Source: an uncultured Paracoccaceae bacterium
GTDB taxonomy: Bacteria > Pseudomonadota > Alphaproteobacteria > Rhodobacterales > Rhodobacteraceae
Direction of reading: 5' to 3'
Assembly: GCA_913041145.1 (NCBI GenBank)
Contig: CAJWHE010000001.1
Location: forward strand, 1 to 64,000
DNA length: 64,000 bases
The position numbers were made by a program, and so were the translations under genes. The notes under the pieces are model-generated. The model saw nothing but the letters and a program-made list of their open reading frames with translations, made no database searches and was not told the DNA's origin. Each line of letters opens with the position of its first letter. The stretch's first letter is position 1. Below are positions 7,396 to 16,924 of the stretch, in pieces.

Positions 7396-9522
7396 ATGAT
7401 TGAAGCCAAAGAACTAATACGCTTGGTTAAAGTCTATAATCCAAAAACTAATTATAAACTAATAAATAAGGCTTTTGAGTACTCAAGAAGTATGCACACA
7501 GGACAATCGCGTCGTTCGGGTGAGCCATATTTTTCTCACCCCGTAGCTGTTGCGGCAATTCTTACTGAGCAACGACTTGATGACGCATCTATAGTGACAG
7601 CTTTGTTACATGATACCTTGGAAGATACGAAGTCTACTTTCTCTGAAGTAGAAAAAAGCTTTGGTTCTGAAGTTGCAGGTTTGGTAGACGGAGTAACAAA
7701 GCTAACCAACCTTCAGCTTAATTCAACAGAAACTAAGCAGGCTGAGAACTTTCGCAAACTTTTTATGGCCATGTCTAAAGATTTACGAGTTATCTTGGTA
7801 AAGTTAGCTGATAGGTTACATAATATGCGAACTATCAAGCACATGACTCCAGAAAAGCAGATTAAAAAGTCCATAGAAACAATGGATATTTTTGCTCCTT
7901 TGGCTGGAAGAATCGGAATGCACTGGATGAGAGAAGAGTTGGAGGATCTCGCTTTTAGAGTTTTAAACCCAGATGCTCGGAACTCTATAATTCGCCGTTT
8001 TATCACTTTACAAAAAGAAACTGGAAGTGTTGTTCCAAAAATTACAAAAGATATAAAAACAGAACTATCAAAATCTGAACTAAATAGTGACGTTTATGGT
8101 AGAGCGAAAAAACCTTACTCTATATGGCGGAAGATGGAAGAAAAAAAACAGGGTTTTTCACAGTTATCAGATATTTATGGTTTTCGAATAATCACAGATA
8201 AAGAAGATGATTGTTACAAGGCCTTAGGTATCATCCATCAGAGATGGACGGCTGTTCCTGGACGATTTAAAGACTATATTAGTCAGCCCAAATCTAACGG
8301 GTATCATTCCATCCATACTACTGTTTCTGGGCGTGATGGAACGCAAGTAGAGGTTCAAATCCGAACTAGGGAAATGAATGACGTTGCAGAAACTGGAGTG
8401 GCAGCACATTGGGCCTTCCGAGACGGCATTAGAGTAGAGAATCCATTCACATTGGACCCTTCTAGGTGGGTGGATGCTATGAATGAGCGGATAGAACAAG
8501 CTGATGATCATGACGAGTTTCTTGAGCACGTAAAATTAGAAATGTACACTGATCAAGTATTTTGCTTCACGCCTAAAGGAGAGGTAGTCAAGTTGCCTCG
8601 AGGCGCAACGCCTCTAGATTTTGCCTATGCTATCCATACAAGAATTGGGCATTCGTGTGTGGGCGCAAAAGTTAATGGAATAAGAGTGCCTTTGTGGACG
8701 AGGCTCCGTAATGGCCAATCAGTTGATATCGTTACGGCAGATGGTCAAAAACCTCAACCAACTTGGAAAGATATTGTTGTTACTGGTCGTGCTAAAGCGG
8801 CAATAAGAAGGTCTTTAAGGGAAGAGCATCGTGACCGATTTGTAAAATTAGGTAGGGAGCTTGTAAGAGCGGCCTTTGAACACATTGGGAAGAGATCAAC
8901 AGAGAAAGCTTTATCCATAGCAGCTAAGGAATTAAATTTGCAGGATGCAACTAGCTTACTGGAATTAGTTGGTTCCACGGAGTTATCTTCTAAAGATGTT
9001 GTGAATGCTATTTATCCTGATTTAGTTGAGAAATCGAGGCTTGATGGACCGTATTCTAAACGTTCAGTTATAGGTTTACCAAAAGGTGTTCAAATAAAGA
9101 GATCGCGTTGCTGCCTTCCTTTGCCTGGAGAGAGAATTGTTGGGATTAAACACCGAGGTGACGGTGTTTTTGTCCATTCTATAGATTGTGGTTCACTCGT
9201 TGAGATTGATAGTGAGTCAGATCGATGGGTTGATGTCCATTGGGATACAGGAAAACATCTAGCGACAAATACAGTCACCCTTAACTTGACAATAGTGAAC
9301 GATTCTGGAGTTTTAGGTAGGCTTTGTACCTTAATTGGAGAGCAAAGAGCAAATATTTCAGATTTACATTTTATAGATAGGAAACCTGATTATTTTCGTA
9401 TTTTAGTGGATGTGGATGTTAGCGACTCTGAGCATTTGCATACTATCATGGTAGCCATTGAAGCTGATAGCTATGTTGCCGCTTTAGAGAGGCATAAAGA
9501 CGTTGAGTTGAAACCTAAATAA
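7396..9522 (+). CDS. rsh: Bifunctional (p)ppGpp synthetase/hydrolase
   Basis: Controls the stringent response by making and degrading (p)ppGpp. The N-terminal HD hydrolase domain is intact (H48 in YFSHPVAV, H72-D73 in LLHDTLEDT, LADRLHNMRT). The synthetase domain has YGFRIITD and, near residue 290, RFKD in GRFKDYISQPKSNGYHSIHT; the RxKD form of this motif is typical of bifunctional enzymes rather than RelA. A TGS domain (VFCFTPKGEVVKLPRGATP) and a C-terminal ACT domain follow. The 708-residue length is normal. As is usual in alphaproteobacteria, this is probably the main or only long RSH enzyme of the cell. Confidence 0.97.
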   Translation: MIEAKELIRLVKVYNPKTNYKLINKAFEYSRSMHTGQSRRSGEPYFSHPVAVAAILTEQRLDDASIVTALLHDTLEDTKSTFSEVEKSFGSEVAGLVDGVTKLTNLQLNSTETKQAENFRKLFMAMSKDLRVILVKLADRLHNMRTIKHMTPEKQIKKSIETMDIFAPLAGRIGMHWMREELEDLAFRVLNPDARNSIIRRFITLQKETGSVVPKITKDIKTELSKSELNSDVYGRAKKPYSIWRKMEEKKQGFSQLSDIYGFRIITDKEDDCYKALGIIHQRWTAVPGRFKDYISQPKSNGYHSIHTTVSGRDGTQVEVQIRTREMNDVAETGVAAHWAFRDGIRVENPFTLDPSRWVDAMNERIEQADDHDEFLEHVKLEMYTDQVFCFTPKGEVVKLPRGATPLDFAYAIHTRIGHSCVGAKVNGIRVPLWTRLRNGQSVDIVTADGQKPQPTWKDIVVTGRAKAAIRRSLREEHRDRFVKLGRELVRAAFEHIGKRSTEKALSIAAKELNLQDATSLLELVGSTELSSKDVVNAIYPDLVEKSRLDGPYSKRSVIGLPKGVQIKRSRCCLPLPGERIVGIKHRGDGVFVHSIDCGSLVEIDSESDRWVDVHWDTGKHLATNTVTLNLTIVNDSGVLGRLCTLIGEQRANISDLHFIDRKPDYFRILVDVDVSDSEHLHTIMVAIEADSYVAALERHKDVELKPK

Positions 9523-9553
9523 AGTAATGAAGATCTAGTAGCTTACGGAGAAA

Positions 9554-10180
9554 TTGTCGAAAGTGTTTAAACGAAGAACATCAAAAACATGGTTGCTATG
9601 GTTATGGCATTTTCTTTGGCCAAACGGTGGTTGGAGTCGTAGGTTTGAGTATGTTAAATATAGAATTAAAAGGCTTCCTGACTCCCCAAAGAGAATATCT
9701 CTTGGTATCGCCGCTGGTGTATTTGCTTCGTTTACACCACTTTACGGATTTCATTTTTTTGTTGCTATTATTCTTGCTAAGTTAATTAGAGGAAATATGT
9801 TAGCAGCTTTAACCGGTACTTTCTTTGGAAACCCCTTAACCTATGTACCTATAGGGGTGATTTCATTAAATTTTGGTTGTTTTATCTTAGGAATAGATCA
9901 GTTGGCACCAGATAAAATAATTGAAATATTTATTGGTGCTTGGAGTGATTTTGGTCAAAATTTAGTAGCCATTACCCTACATCAACCAACAAAATGGCAA
10001 AAACTAGGGTTATTCATAAACGAGGTGTTTTTGCCTTATTCAATTGGATGTATAATCCCAGGATTAGTAACGGCTGTGATTTGTTATTATATTAGTTTTC
10101 CATTGATCTTTGCTTTCAAAAACAGATCAAAGGGTATCCTTATTAAAAAACTCTCAAAATATCGAAAAAAAGGTTCTTAA
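9554..10180 (+). CDS. DUF2062 domain membrane protein
   Basis: 208 residues with a short basic N-terminus, the YVKYRIKRLPDSPKRISLG segment and then GIAAGVFASFTPLYGFHFF, which is the typical opening of the DUF2062 domain; three to four hydrophobic segments follow, and GNPLTYVP is another family landmark. Function is unknown. The gene lies 31 bp after rsh. Two non-ATG starts are possible: TTG at 9554 and GTG at 9563 (MFKRRTSKTW); the only GGAG ribosome site is three bases before the first and twelve before the second, so the exact start is open. Confidence 0.82.
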   Translation: MSKVFKRRTSKTWLLWLWHFLWPNGGWSRRFEYVKYRIKRLPDSPKRISLGIAAGVFASFTPLYGFHFFVAIILAKLIRGNMLAALTGTFFGNPLTYVPIGVISLNFGCFILGIDQLAPDKIIEIFIGAWSDFGQNLVAITLHQPTKWQKLGLFINEVFLPYSIGCIIPGLVTAVICYYISFPLIFAFKNRSKGILIKKLSKYRKKGS

Positions 10181-10356
10181 TTATTGTTTAATCCATTTCT
10201 TTGTTTGTTTTTTATATTTTAAATAAAATAATAGAGAGGTGAGTAGGTTTTATATATTATTTACTAGTAAGGTTGACGTACAAATGTTTTGATATCGGAT
10301 AAAAACCGCATTAGAACTATTCAAACTAAATGTTAATATTTAAATAAGAGAGAGCA

Positions 10357-11127
10357 ATGGATAAACACAAATTACGTCTTGGAGTAAATATCGATCACGT
10401 TGCAACCGTAAGGAATGCACGCGGAGGGAGCAATCCTGATCCACTAAGGGCAGCAAAAATAGCCGAACTCTCTGGAGCAGATGGTATCACAGCGCACCTT
10501 AGAGAGGATCGACGCCATATTACAGATTCGGATATTGATGCGTTAGTTGAACATCTTAAAATACCATTAAACTTTGAAATGGCAGCAACAGATGAAATGC
10601 AAAAAATAGCACTTAAGTACAGACCTCATGCAGTCTGTCTTGTTCCAGAGAAACGGGAAGAAAGGACTACCGAGGGTGGTCTAGAGGTTTCTAAAGAGGA
10701 AAACAGGCTTGCACATTTTATTGCTCCTTTAAATGAGGTTGGGTGTAGGGTGTCTATCTTTATTGCGGCAGACCAGTCACAAATTGAATCTGCAGCTAGA
10801 ATAGGTGCTTCAGTTGTAGAACTCCATACAGGGGCATATTGCGATGCTTATGCAGAAGACCTTAATACTAAAGCAAACTTAGAATTAAAGAGTTTGAAAG
10901 AAATGGCAACTTTTGCTAAATCATTAGGGTTGGAGGTTCATGCTGGACATGGATTGACTTATGATACGGTGAGGGCAGTAGCCGTAATACCTGAATTGGT
11001 AGAGTTAAACATTGGTCATTTTTTAGTTGGAGAAGCAATTTTTAAGGGATTAGATACAGCAATAAGCGAGATGAGGTTACTGATGGATAATGCTCGAAAA
11101 AATGCTTTAGTAGAAAGTTTAGGTTAA
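10357..11127 (+). CDS. pdxJ: Pyridoxine 5'-phosphate synthase
   Basis: Condenses 1-deoxy-xylulose 5-phosphate with 3-amino-2-oxopropyl phosphate to form pyridoxine 5'-phosphate, the last ring-building step of DXP-dependent vitamin B6 synthesis. The start LRLGVNIDHVATVRNARGG, the ITAHLREDRRHITD segment and the C-terminal LNIGHFLVGEAIF are diagnostic; length 256 residues. An AAGAGAGAG ribosome site precedes the ATG. It opens the conserved alphaproteobacterial series pdxJ-acpS-lepB-rnc-era-DUF1491-recO, in which acpS follows 19 bp later. The 176-bp gap upstream holds a TTGACG box at 10273 but no good -10 at standard spacing. Confidence 0.98.
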   Translation: MDKHKLRLGVNIDHVATVRNARGGSNPDPLRAAKIAELSGADGITAHLREDRRHITDSDIDALVEHLKIPLNFEMAATDEMQKIALKYRPHAVCLVPEKREERTTEGGLEVSKEENRLAHFIAPLNEVGCRVSIFIAADQSQIESAARIGASVVELHTGAYCDAYAEDLNTKANLELKSLKEMATFAKSLGLEVHAGHGLTYDTVRAVAVIPELVELNIGHFLVGEAIFKGLDTAISEMRLLMDNARKNALVESLG

Positions 11128-11146
11128 AGTTTTTGGATAATTTACT

Positions 11147-11551
11147 ATGATTATTGGAATTGGAACTGACTTAGCAAATATTAATCGTATAGAAGCGACA
11201 CTAAAGCGTTTTGGAGATCGGTTCAGGAATCGAGTATTTACCGAGCTAGAAAAATCTAAGGCAAAATCGCGTCCAGATGAAGCTAGTACATTAGCAAAAC
11301 GATGGGCAGCAAAAGAAGCTTGTTCTAAGGCTTTAGGGACGGGGCTGAGGATGGGTATTTCATGGAGAGATATGGGAGTAATAAATCTTAATACCGGTCA
11401 ACCGGTAATGGAACTAACCGGATGGGCTGAAAAAAGACTCAATAGTCTGACACCAAAGGGCCATAAAGCATTTGTTCACGTATCATTGACTGATGATCAT
11501 CCGTGGGCTCAGGCGTTTGTACTAATTGAATCCATACCAAGAATTGGTTGA
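11147..11551 (+). CDS. acpS: Holo-[acyl-carrier-protein] synthase
   Basis: Attaches the 4'-phosphopantetheine arm of coenzyme A to acyl carrier protein, turning on fatty-acid synthesis. The metal-binding D8 lies in [15 protein letters not shown] and E57 in [16 protein letters not shown], both in the expected places. At 134 residues it has the normal length for the homotrimeric AcpS type. It stands between pdxJ and lepB in the conserved alphaproteobacterial cluster. Confidence 0.97.
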   Translation: MIIGIGTDLANINRIEATLKRFGDRFRNRVFTELEKSKAKSRPDEASTLAKRWAAKEACSKALGTGLRMGISWRDMGVINLNTGQPVMELTGWAEKRLNSLTPKGHKAFVHVSLTDDHPWAQAFVLIESIPRIG

Positions 11552-11602
11552 CTTAAGTCACTGTAGCACGCATCTAGCAGTAAAGATTTAAGAGAGTGAA
11601 AA

Positions 11603-12391
11603 ATGGCAAGTAAAATAGAAAAAAAAGATGGTATAGTGGAAACTATTAAAACAATAGTGTACGCTTTATTAATAGCAGGCATTTTTCGAAGCCTTTTTTT
11701 CCAACCTTTTTGGATCCCTTCTGGGTCTATGAAAGATACTCTTTTAGTTGGTGATTTCCTATTTGTTAATAAAATGGTCTATGGTTACTCAAAATATTCT
11801 TGTCCATTTAATATTTGCCCTATTTCTGGTAGAATTTTTGCTAAGGACCCTTCTCGAGGGGATGTCGTGGTTTTTAGGCATCCAATAAGTGGACAGGACT
11901 ATATTAAACGCCTGATTGGTTTGCCTGGTGATACCATCCAAGTCAAAGATGGTATCATTTTCTTAAATGGTAATGAACAAAAGCAAGTGGATAATGGATA
12001 CTTTGAAGAGATCTATGAAGGGCAAGGTTCAATGGGGGGGTATCCTGCTTGCTCTAATAATACTGCTCAAACAGGAGCAGTATGTAAGAAAGAGAAGCTT
12101 TTGGAGTCTTTGGAAGGCAGCCCTGAGCATCATGTTTTAAATATCCGAGACGGTTTGCCTGGAGATAATACGCGAGCTTTTAACGTACCAGTGGGGCATT
12201 TCTTTTTTATGGGCGACAATAGAGATAATTCTGTAGATTCTAGATTTATGCAACAAAGAGGTGGTGTAGGTTTTGTGCCATTTCAAAATCTTTTAGGACG
12301 AGCAGATCGGATATTGTTTTCATCGGCAGGGAAAAAGATGCTTTATTTTTGGACCTGGCGAAAAGAACGATTTTTTAAAGCAGTCTACTAA
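11603..12391 (+). CDS. lepB: Signal peptidase I
   Basis: Membrane-bound serine protease that removes signal peptides from exported proteins. One N-terminal membrane segment (about residues 12-35) is followed by the catalytic serine S42 in IPSGSMKDTL, the general-base lysine K102 in DYIKRLIGLPGD and the conserved GDNRDNSVDSR box at 204-214. The 262-residue length is normal. A cysteine-bearing insert YSCPFNICPISG sits between the serine and lysine regions; I recall similar inserts in related alphaproteobacteria. The 128-bp gap to rnc is very AT-rich and holds a TATAAT at 12461 that could serve an internal promoter. Confidence 0.97.
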   Translation: MASKIEKKDGIVETIKTIVYALLIAGIFRSLFFQPFWIPSGSMKDTLLVGDFLFVNKMVYGYSKYSCPFNICPISGRIFAKDPSRGDVVVFRHPISGQDYIKRLIGLPGDTIQVKDGIIFLNGNEQKQVDNGYFEEIYEGQGSMGGYPACSNNTAQTGAVCKKEKLLESLEGSPEHHVLNIRDGLPGDNTRAFNVPVGHFFFMGDNRDNSVDSRFMQQRGGVGFVPFQNLLGRADRILFSSAGKKMLYFWTWRKERFFKAVY

Positions 12392-12519
12392 TATAAAAAA
12401 AATTTATGTTATAAGTAAACATCGGCTTAATAGTAAATAAGAACAAATTATGATCTATGATATAATTATCGATAAATAATATATGTCCATAGTACTATGT
12501 TAATGATTAAGGGAAGCCT

Positions 12520-13203
12520 ATGAAATTATCCTCTGAATTGAGTGCTTTTTCTAAGCGGATAAAATATTCTTTTAACAAGCCAGAACTGTTAGTTAGAGCA
12601 CTTACTCATAGTTCGTTTTCTTCTGCTACTAGGCCTGACAATCAGAGATTGGAGTTTCTTGGGGATCGTGTCCTTGGACTAGTAATAGCGCAAACACTCT
12701 TGGAGAAAGATATAAGTGCGTCGGAGGGTGTGTTGGCCCCTAGATTTAACGCTATGGTCAGAAAAGAAACTTGTGCTGAAATTGCTCGTGAGATCAATTT
12801 AGGTGAAGTTTTGAAACTTGGAAATTCTGAAATGGCGTCTGGTGGGCGAAAAAAACAAGCTATATTGGGAGACACAATGGAAGCATTGATAGCTGCCATT
12901 TATCTTGATGGCGGATTTGTTGTGGTGAGTGATTTTATTACTCAGTTATGGGGAGATCGAATAAATAAGGTAGAACATGATGCCAGAGACTCAAAGACTT
13001 CCCTCCAAGAGTTAGTTCAGGGCTGGGGGCAGAGCCCACCAATTTATTCTGTAGTAGAACGTTCAGGACCAGACCATGATCCAATTTTTAAAGTTTCTGT
13101 TCTGGTTGCTTCTGGAGAGTGTGAAGAGGGCACCTCTAAATCAAAAAGATTAGCTGAGCAGGTTGCTGCTAAGAATTTACTTGAAAGGATTAAAGGTGAG
13201 TAA
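12520..13203 (+). CDS. rnc: Ribonuclease III
   Basis: Double-strand-specific endoribonuclease that processes rRNA precursors and structured mRNAs. The signature [13 protein letters not shown] is at residues 41-53 (catalytic E45 and D49) and the second metal pair is D118 and E121 in [17 protein letters not shown] double-stranded RNA binding domain fills about residues 150-226. The start follows an AAGGGAAG ribosome site. Its last 8 bp overlap the start of era, the classical rnc-era coupling. Confidence 0.98.
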   Translation: MKLSSELSAFSKRIKYSFNKPELLVRALTHSSFSSATRPDNQRLEFLGDRVLGLVIAQTLLEKDISASEGVLAPRFNAMVRKETCAEIAREINLGEVLKLGNSEMASGGRKKQAILGDTMEALIAAIYLDGGFVVVSDFITQLWGDRINKVEHDARDSKTSLQELVQGWGQSPPIYSVVERSGPDHDPIFKVSVLVASGECEEGTSKSKRLAEQVAAKNLLERIKGE

Positions 13204-14107
13204 AAAAAGAGCAGGGTTTGTTGCATTAATTGGTGAACCAAATGTTGGAAAGTCAACATTATTAAATCGAATGGTTGGCTCAAAAATTTCTATTGTTACT
13301 CATAAAGTCCAAACAACAAGGGGAAGAATTCGAGGTGTGGCTATTGAAGGGGACACACAAATCGTATTCGTTGATACTCCTGGCCTTTTTAAAACAAAAC
13401 GGCGCTTAGATCGTGCAATGGTTGCTTCAGCTTGGAGTGGAGCGAGTGATGCCGATGTAGTAGCCTTATTGATAGAAGCCCATAAGGGAGTTACTGAAAC
13501 AGTAAGAAAAATAATTGAGGAGATAGATGGCAAAGTTCAGTCTAAGCATGTTATTTTAGTTATAAATAAGATTGATCGCACTAGTCCTGAAAAATTACTT
13601 AGTATTACGAGGGAACTAAATGAGATATTCAATTTTGAGGAAACCTTCATGATTTCGGCGGAGAAGGGTCACGGAGTTGATAAGCTAAAGCTATGGTTGG
13701 CTAGTATGCTTCCTCAAGAGCCATGGTTGTACCCAGAGGAACAGATAGCGGACTTACCGTTGCGGGTTATTGCTTCTGAGATTACTAGAGAGAAACTTAT
13801 TCTTAGACTCCACCAAGAGTTACCTTATCAACTTACTGTTGAAACAGAGCGGTGGGTAGAAAAACCTGACGGCTCTGTTTTGATAGAGCAGATTATCTAT
13901 GTTGTTAGAGATGGACATAAGGGAATTATTTTGGGCAATAAAGGTACTACCATTAAGTCTATTGGACAGGACGCTAGAGCCGATCTAATTGAGTTCTTAG
14001 GTCTTACCGTTCATTTATTACTTAAAGTAAAGGTCCGACCTAATTGGCAAGAAGAAAAAGCCAGATATACTGAAATGGGTCTAAGCTATAATGATGGAAA
14101 CGTATGA
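13196..14107 (+). CDS. era: GTPase Era
   Basis: GTPase with a KH domain that binds the 3' end of 16S rRNA in 30S assembly. G1 (GEPNVGKST), G3 (DTPGLF) and G4 (NKID) are intact, and the C-terminal KH motif is [18 protein letters not shown]. The frame is open back to 13163 inside rnc, but the natural start is the GTG at 13196: AAGG lies about seven bases before it, and the product then begins [18 protein letters not shown], with 303 residues. The preceding gene is rnc (8-bp overlap) and the next gene overlaps by 4 bp. Confidence 0.97.
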   Translation: MSKKRAGFVALIGEPNVGKSTLLNRMVGSKISIVTHKVQTTRGRIRGVAIEGDTQIVFVDTPGLFKTKRRLDRAMVASAWSGASDADVVALLIEAHKGVTETVRKIIEEIDGKVQSKHVILVINKIDRTSPEKLLSITRELNEIFNFEETFMISAEKGHGVDKLKLWLASMLPQEPWLYPEEQIADLPLRVIASEITREKLILRLHQELPYQLTVETERWVEKPDGSVLIEQIIYVVRDGHKGIILGNKGTTIKSIGQDARADLIEFLGLTVHLLLKVKVRPNWQEEKARYTEMGLSYNDGNV

Positions 14108-14436
14108 TTAGGTTAACCACTGAGCTATGGGCCCATAGTTATATTACCAGGCTTAGATTGAAAGGAATTCCTTCGTTTGTTACACAAAAAGGTGATCTGA
14201 ATGCAGGAACAGTTTTTGTTAAATTGAATACGTTGGATGGCTTGGCCAAAGCATATCAAAGATCTTTTGATTTAGCTTCTGACAGTAGATCTTGGGTAAT
14301 TTTGTATGAGGGTATTGAGCTAGAGGTTGATAAGAAACTGGACAAACAAAAAGAATATGATCCTGACATATGGATCATTGAAGTCGAGGACAAGCAAGGT
14401 AGACATTTGCTTAATGAGCCAGGAATCAGTGATTGA
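14104..14436 (+). CDS. DUF1491 family protein
   Basis: A 110-residue protein starting [21 protein letters not shown], typical of the DUF1491 family, small proteins of unknown function that sit between era and recO in alphaproteobacteria. It has no membrane segment or catalytic motif that I can recognise; the middle part (VFVKLNTLDG) and DPDIWIIEVEDKQGRHLL near the end are family-like. It overlaps era by 4 bp (ATGA) and recO by 1 bp (TGATG), so the three are translated from one message. Its placement suggests a link to ribosome assembly or repair only by context. Confidence 0.88.
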   Translation: MIRLTTELWAHSYITRLRLKGIPSFVTQKGDLNAGTVFVKLNTLDGLAKAYQRSFDLASDSRSWVILYEGIELEVDKKLDKQKEYDPDIWIIEVEDKQGRHLLNEPGISD

Positions 14437-15167
14437 TGGAATGGAGCGCAGAAGGTTTATTATTGGGTGTACGGAATTTAGGAGAAACATCTACTATTAT
14501 AGAAGTTTTTACGCGAGAATATGGAGTTTATTATGGTGTTGTGAGAGGTGGAAAATCTAAGAAAATTGCACCAACCTTACAACCTGGTGCACAGCTGGAT
14601 GTAACGTGGAGAGCAAGGTTAGAAAATCACCTTGGTGTGTTTAATACGGAACTGTTAAGTTCAAGGTTTTCAATGGTATTAAATCAACGAGATTCTTTAG
14701 CTGGATTAAACGTTATTTGTAGCCTTTTGAGGTTTTCGTTATCTGAAAGGGACCCTCATCCACTGCTATACGATCGCACAATTCATCTCTTAGACATGTT
14801 AATCAATAACACTAACTGGCCTTTCTTCTATATGAAATGGGAGCTGGCCTTACTACAAGATATGGGCTTTGGTCTTGACTTAGATAGATGTGCTGTAACG
14901 AATCAAAGTGAAAATTTGCGATATATTTCACCAAAATCTGGCCGAGCCGTGTCAAAAAAAGCCGCAGGAAAATGGGCTGATAAGTTACTACCTTTGCCTG
15001 CTTGTCTTACGGACATTGATCAGAGTTCTGATACCAGCTTAGAGGATGGATTTAAGGTTACAGGATATTTTTTAAAGAATTGGTTGGCACCCTTGATGAA
15101 TGATAGGCCTCTCCCAGCATCTAGGGAAAGACTTTTGAATATTCTCAGACGTAAAGGAGCATTATGA
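14436..15167 (+). CDS. recO: DNA repair protein RecO
   Basis: Recombination mediator that works with RecR to load RecA onto SSB-coated single-stranded DNA. The N-terminal OB-fold begins MEWSAEGLLLGVRNLGETSTIIEVFTREYG, and GVVRGGKSKK is the basic part of that fold; the helical C-terminal half carries FGLDLDRCAVTNQ. Length 243 residues. A TTG lies directly before the ATG, but the ATG at 14436 shares a base with the DUF1491 stop and gives the usual N-terminus. Its end overlaps the convergent mcd gene by 6 bp. Confidence 0.95.
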   Translation: MEWSAEGLLLGVRNLGETSTIIEVFTREYGVYYGVVRGGKSKKIAPTLQPGAQLDVTWRARLENHLGVFNTELLSSRFSMVLNQRDSLAGLNVICSLLRFSLSERDPHPLLYDRTIHLLDMLINNTNWPFFYMKWELALLQDMGFGLDLDRCAVTNQSENLRYISPKSGRAVSKKAAGKWADKLLPLPACLTDIDQSSDTSLEDGFKVTGYFLKNWLAPLMNDRPLPASRERLLNILRRKGAL

Positions 15168-16865
15168 GATATTTTTTTCGTTAATTGAATTTGATAATAT
15201 TCTTCTAGATATAACGTTAGCTTGAATCTCCGCTGTGCCTTCAAAAATATTAATAATCCTTGCGTCGCACAGGAGACGGCTTGCTGGATGCTCTAAAGCA
15301 TATCCATAGCTACCATGAATTTGAAGAGAGTTATCGGCAGCTGACCAGGCTACTCTGGAAGAAAGTAGCTTTGCCATACCCGCTTCCAAGTCACATCTTT
15401 TATTATTATCTTTTTGTTCAGCAGCGTAATAAGTCAGTTGTCTACTCACCATTAGTTCTACAACCATCATAGCAAGCTTATTATATACTCTAGGGAACTT
15501 TATTATTTTTTTACCAAATTGATGTCGATCATTGGCATACTTTATAGCCAGCTCACAAGCGGATTGTGTGATGCCAATAGCTCTGGACGCGGTTTGTATT
15601 CTTGCTGACTCAAACGTTTGCATAAGTTGATTAAAACCAAAACCTTCTTTTTCACCAAGTAAGTTCTCTTTTGGTACGTAAAACTCATCAAAAGAAAGTT
15701 CAAATTCTTTCATACCTCTATAACCGATTACCTGAATCTCTCCTCCGGTAAGGCCCGTATCAGGAAAAAAATTATCGTTATTGCCAGATGTTTTTTCAGC
15801 TAGGAACATCGATAACCCCTTGTGGTTAGAAAGTGTTCTGCTTGTCCGAGTAAGCACTGTCATTAACTGAGCACGACTTCCATGAGTAATCCAAGTTTTA
15901 TTTCCAGTGATCTTGTAACCATTGTTAAATTTAATTGCTTTTGTCGTTAGAGCACCGAGATCCGATCCTGTGTTAGGTTCAGTAAAAACAGCAGTTGGTA
16001 AAATTTCTCCGTTAGCTATTTTTGGGAGCCATTTTCTTTTTTGATCGTCTGTTCCTCCGCACAAAATTAATTCAGCTGCGATATCGCTACGAGTTCCTAA
16101 ACTCCCGACGCCAATGTAACCCCTAGATAATTCTTCTGACACGACACATAGCGCAATTTTCGACAGACCTAACCCACCGTACTGTTCAGGAATAGACATT
16201 CCAAATACACCAAGGTCTGCCATTTCTTGGATAAGGTTCATCGGTATTAATTCATCATTAAGGTGCCAGTTTTGGGCAAAAGGATCTACTTTTTCATTAC
16301 TAAAACGTCTGAATTGATCTCGAATCATATTTAATTCAGACGTTAAGCCAGTGTCACCTGTTAACTCATTTTTAGAACATTCAGATAAGTGTAAAATTAG
16401 AAACTTCTTACAATCTTGTGATGCACCCAAATTAATTAGCTTTTTGATATCAGGGTTCTTGAACAACGATTGGTTTTCAACATCAATCTCGATATCATTT
16501 AACCTTACTATTTCACCTTGAGAAATAGGTATGCCACCTTTGATTTGTGCTAGATACTCACTAAAAGCTATTTGGTGGATTAAGGTTTCAACTTCCCCCA
16601 GACGATTCTCCATCTTCAATTGCAAAGACCATTTTTGCATTCGCTCTAGAGCAATATAATATGTGCATAACCATGCTATGGTGTGATTAAAAGTTTGATG
16701 CTCCTCCACGAACATTTTTTCTGATTTTTGACTTTCTACGAATCTCGACACACAGATTATTTTAACTCTGTCTATTATTGAAGAAAGTTCTGTTAAAGCA
16801 ACTTCGGTAATTGATAAAAGGTTTGGAATTAGCAAAGTTTTATACATCGAACTTTCTGACACCAC
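15162..16865 (-). CDS. mcd: Probable (2S)-methylsuccinyl-CoA dehydrogenase
   Basis: FAD-dependent acyl-CoA dehydrogenase of 567 residues: an acyl-CoA dehydrogenase core from about residue 185 (MSIPEQYGGLGLSKIALC, AVFTEPNTGSDLGAL, RHQFGKKI, QIHGSYGYALEHPASRLLCD, RIINIFEGTAEIQ) preceded by an extra helical domain. That long N-terminal domain, with QKWSLQLKMENRLGEVETLI and KGGIPISQGEIVRLNDIE, is the hallmark I recall for Mcd of the ethylmalonyl-CoA pathway, which oxidises methylsuccinyl-CoA to mesaconyl-CoA during acetyl-CoA assimilation. The GTG start has AAAAGG seven bases upstream; an ATG at 16847 is possible. Electrons would pass to the ETF encoded nearby. A general long acyl-CoA dehydrogenase is the alternative. 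Confidence 0.82.
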   Translation of the reverse strand: MVSESSMYKTLLIPNLLSITEVALTELSSIIDRVKIICVSRFVESQKSEKMFVEEHQTFNHTIAWLCTYYIALERMQKWSLQLKMENRLGEVETLIHQIAFSEYLAQIKGGIPISQGEIVRLNDIEIDVENQSLFKNPDIKKLINLGASQDCKKFLILHLSECSKNELTGDTGLTSELNMIRDQFRRFSNEKVDPFAQNWHLNDELIPMNLIQEMADLGVFGMSIPEQYGGLGLSKIALCVVSEELSRGYIGVGSLGTRSDIAAELILCGGTDDQKRKWLPKIANGEILPTAVFTEPNTGSDLGALTTKAIKFNNGYKITGNKTWITHGSRAQLMTVLTRTSRTLSNHKGLSMFLAEKTSGNNDNFFPDTGLTGGEIQVIGYRGMKEFELSFDEFYVPKENLLGEKEGFGFNQLMQTFESARIQTASRAIGITQSACELAIKYANDRHQFGKKIIKFPRVYNKLAMMVVELMVSRQLTYYAAEQKDNNKRCDLEAGMAKLLSSRVAWSAADNSLQIHGSYGYALEHPASRLLCDARIINIFEGTAEIQANVISRRILSNSINEKNIS

Positions 16866-16924
16866 TTTTCTACCTTTTAATATACGGTTTATTGTTTGTA
16901 ATTTTAATTTTATAAAATTTTAAG

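Noticed and set aside
14327-14560. 77-codon frame bridging DUF1491 and recO
   Set aside because: It is out of frame with both well-supported genes and has no protein pattern of its own.
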